From assembly GCA_905201305.1 (NCBI GenBank), contig CAJKNS010000029.1:1-14334 (forward strand): a DNA stretch of 14,334 nucleotides, read 5' to 3'. The notes beneath the pieces are model-generated. The model was given only the letters and a program-made list of their open reading frames with translations, had not been told where the DNA came from and made no database searches. Position numbers and translations under genes: made by a program. Of the stretch, positions 14,178 through 14,334 are shown piece after piece; positions within the stretch are counted from its first letter, which is position 1; every line of letters starts with the position of its first letter. The stretch is from an uncultured Eubacteriales bacterium (GTDB lineage Bacteria > Bacillota > Clostridia > Oscillospirales > Oscillospiraceae).

Positions 14178-14334
14178 TTATTCGTACAGGGGGAATCTTG
14201 CAGTCAGGGCATCCACCCGGGCAGTGATTTCGTCCTTCTTGGTATCGAAATGGTAGATGCAGTCGGCGATGCAATCGGCAATTTCCTTCATCTCGGCAGG
14301 ACCCATGCCGCGGGTGGTGACAGCCGGGGTGCCC
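14178..14334 (-). CDS. glyA: Serine hydroxymethyltransferase, C-terminal 51 residues (5' part outside window)
   Basis: On the - strand the frame reads GTPAVTTRGMGPAEM and continues through AL-type helices to RFPLYE and a TAA at 14180-14178. The G-T-P-A-V-T-T-R-G-M segment is a hallmark of GlyA, including the Arg that holds the substrate carboxylate. GlyA is a PLP enzyme that converts serine and tetrahydrofolate to glycine and methylene-tetrahydrofolate. Only the end is visible; it is convergent with the dnaE operon and has its own terminator. Confidence 0.93.
   Translation of the reverse strand, partial: GTPAVTTRGMGPAEMKEIADCIADCIYHFDTKKDEITARVDALTARFPLYE

Noticed and set aside
14020..14256. 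78-codon + strand frame across the glyA terminator
   Set aside because: It runs through the glyA terminator and antisense to the well-supported glyA 3' end, with no ribosome binding site or similarity.
1..14334. Mobile elements, CRISPR array, phage genes, toxin-antitoxin or defence system
   Set aside because: No transposase, integrase, terminal repeats, spaced direct repeats or defence-type genes were seen; all sizeable ORFs are accounted for by core functions.

Overview
The window is about 14.3 kb of gene-dense, moderately GC-rich chromosome (around 60% GC by eye, with a hand count of 62% over 841-960). It looks like a Gram-positive anaerobe of the class Clostridia, most likely Oscillospiraceae/Ruminococcaceae. 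The reasons are the gene order (adaptor - yggS - sepF - divIVA - ileS, then murB - rapZ - yvcK - whiA - Nudix - dnaE), strong GGAGG ribosome binding sites, Firmicute-only cell-division genes (sepF, divIVA) and the clostridial flavour of the proteins. The genus cannot be fixed from the sequence alone.

Left block (1-5482, + strand). The 3' end of an HlyD-like adaptor gene is followed by a short promoter region. Then come yggS (PLP homeostasis), sepF (FtsZ anchor), divIVA (pole/septum scaffold) and ileS (isoleucyl-tRNA synthetase), ending at a strong intrinsic terminator. This is the Firmicute 'division cluster', in which divIVA and ileS are classic neighbours. A GNAT acetyltransferase gene follows directly behind the terminator.

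Right block (6128-13954, + strand). A good sigma-A type promoter (GTGACA - 17 bp - TACAAT) precedes six tightly packed genes: murB, rapZ, yvcK, whiA, a Nudix hydrolase gene and dnaE. Gaps are 23 nt or less and two pairs overlap, so they probably form one operon ending in a strong terminator at 13923-13954. The block joins peptidoglycan precursor synthesis (MurB), control of carbon flow and envelope growth (RapZ, YvcK, WhiA), nucleotide clean-up (Nudix) and DNA replication (DnaE).

Right edge (13955-14334). A 46-codon hydrophobic ORF looks like the leftover C-terminal end of a multidrug (MATE-type) transporter. Facing it on the - strand is the 3' end of glyA (serine hydroxymethyltransferase) with its own terminator.

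No stretch longer than 300 bases lacks a gene; the two largest gaps are 6018-6196 and 13909-14177, and both are described. I saw no tRNA, rRNA, CRISPR array, insertion sequence, phage gene or riboswitch. The window is mostly ordinary core genome and I do not see a new multi-gene system. The more unusual points are the shortened adaptor, a repeat-bearing promoter before yggS, an AT-rich 3' third of yggS, a repeat-built SepF linker, a terminator wedged against the GNAT gene, and matching stem arms in the facing terminators after dnaE and glyA.
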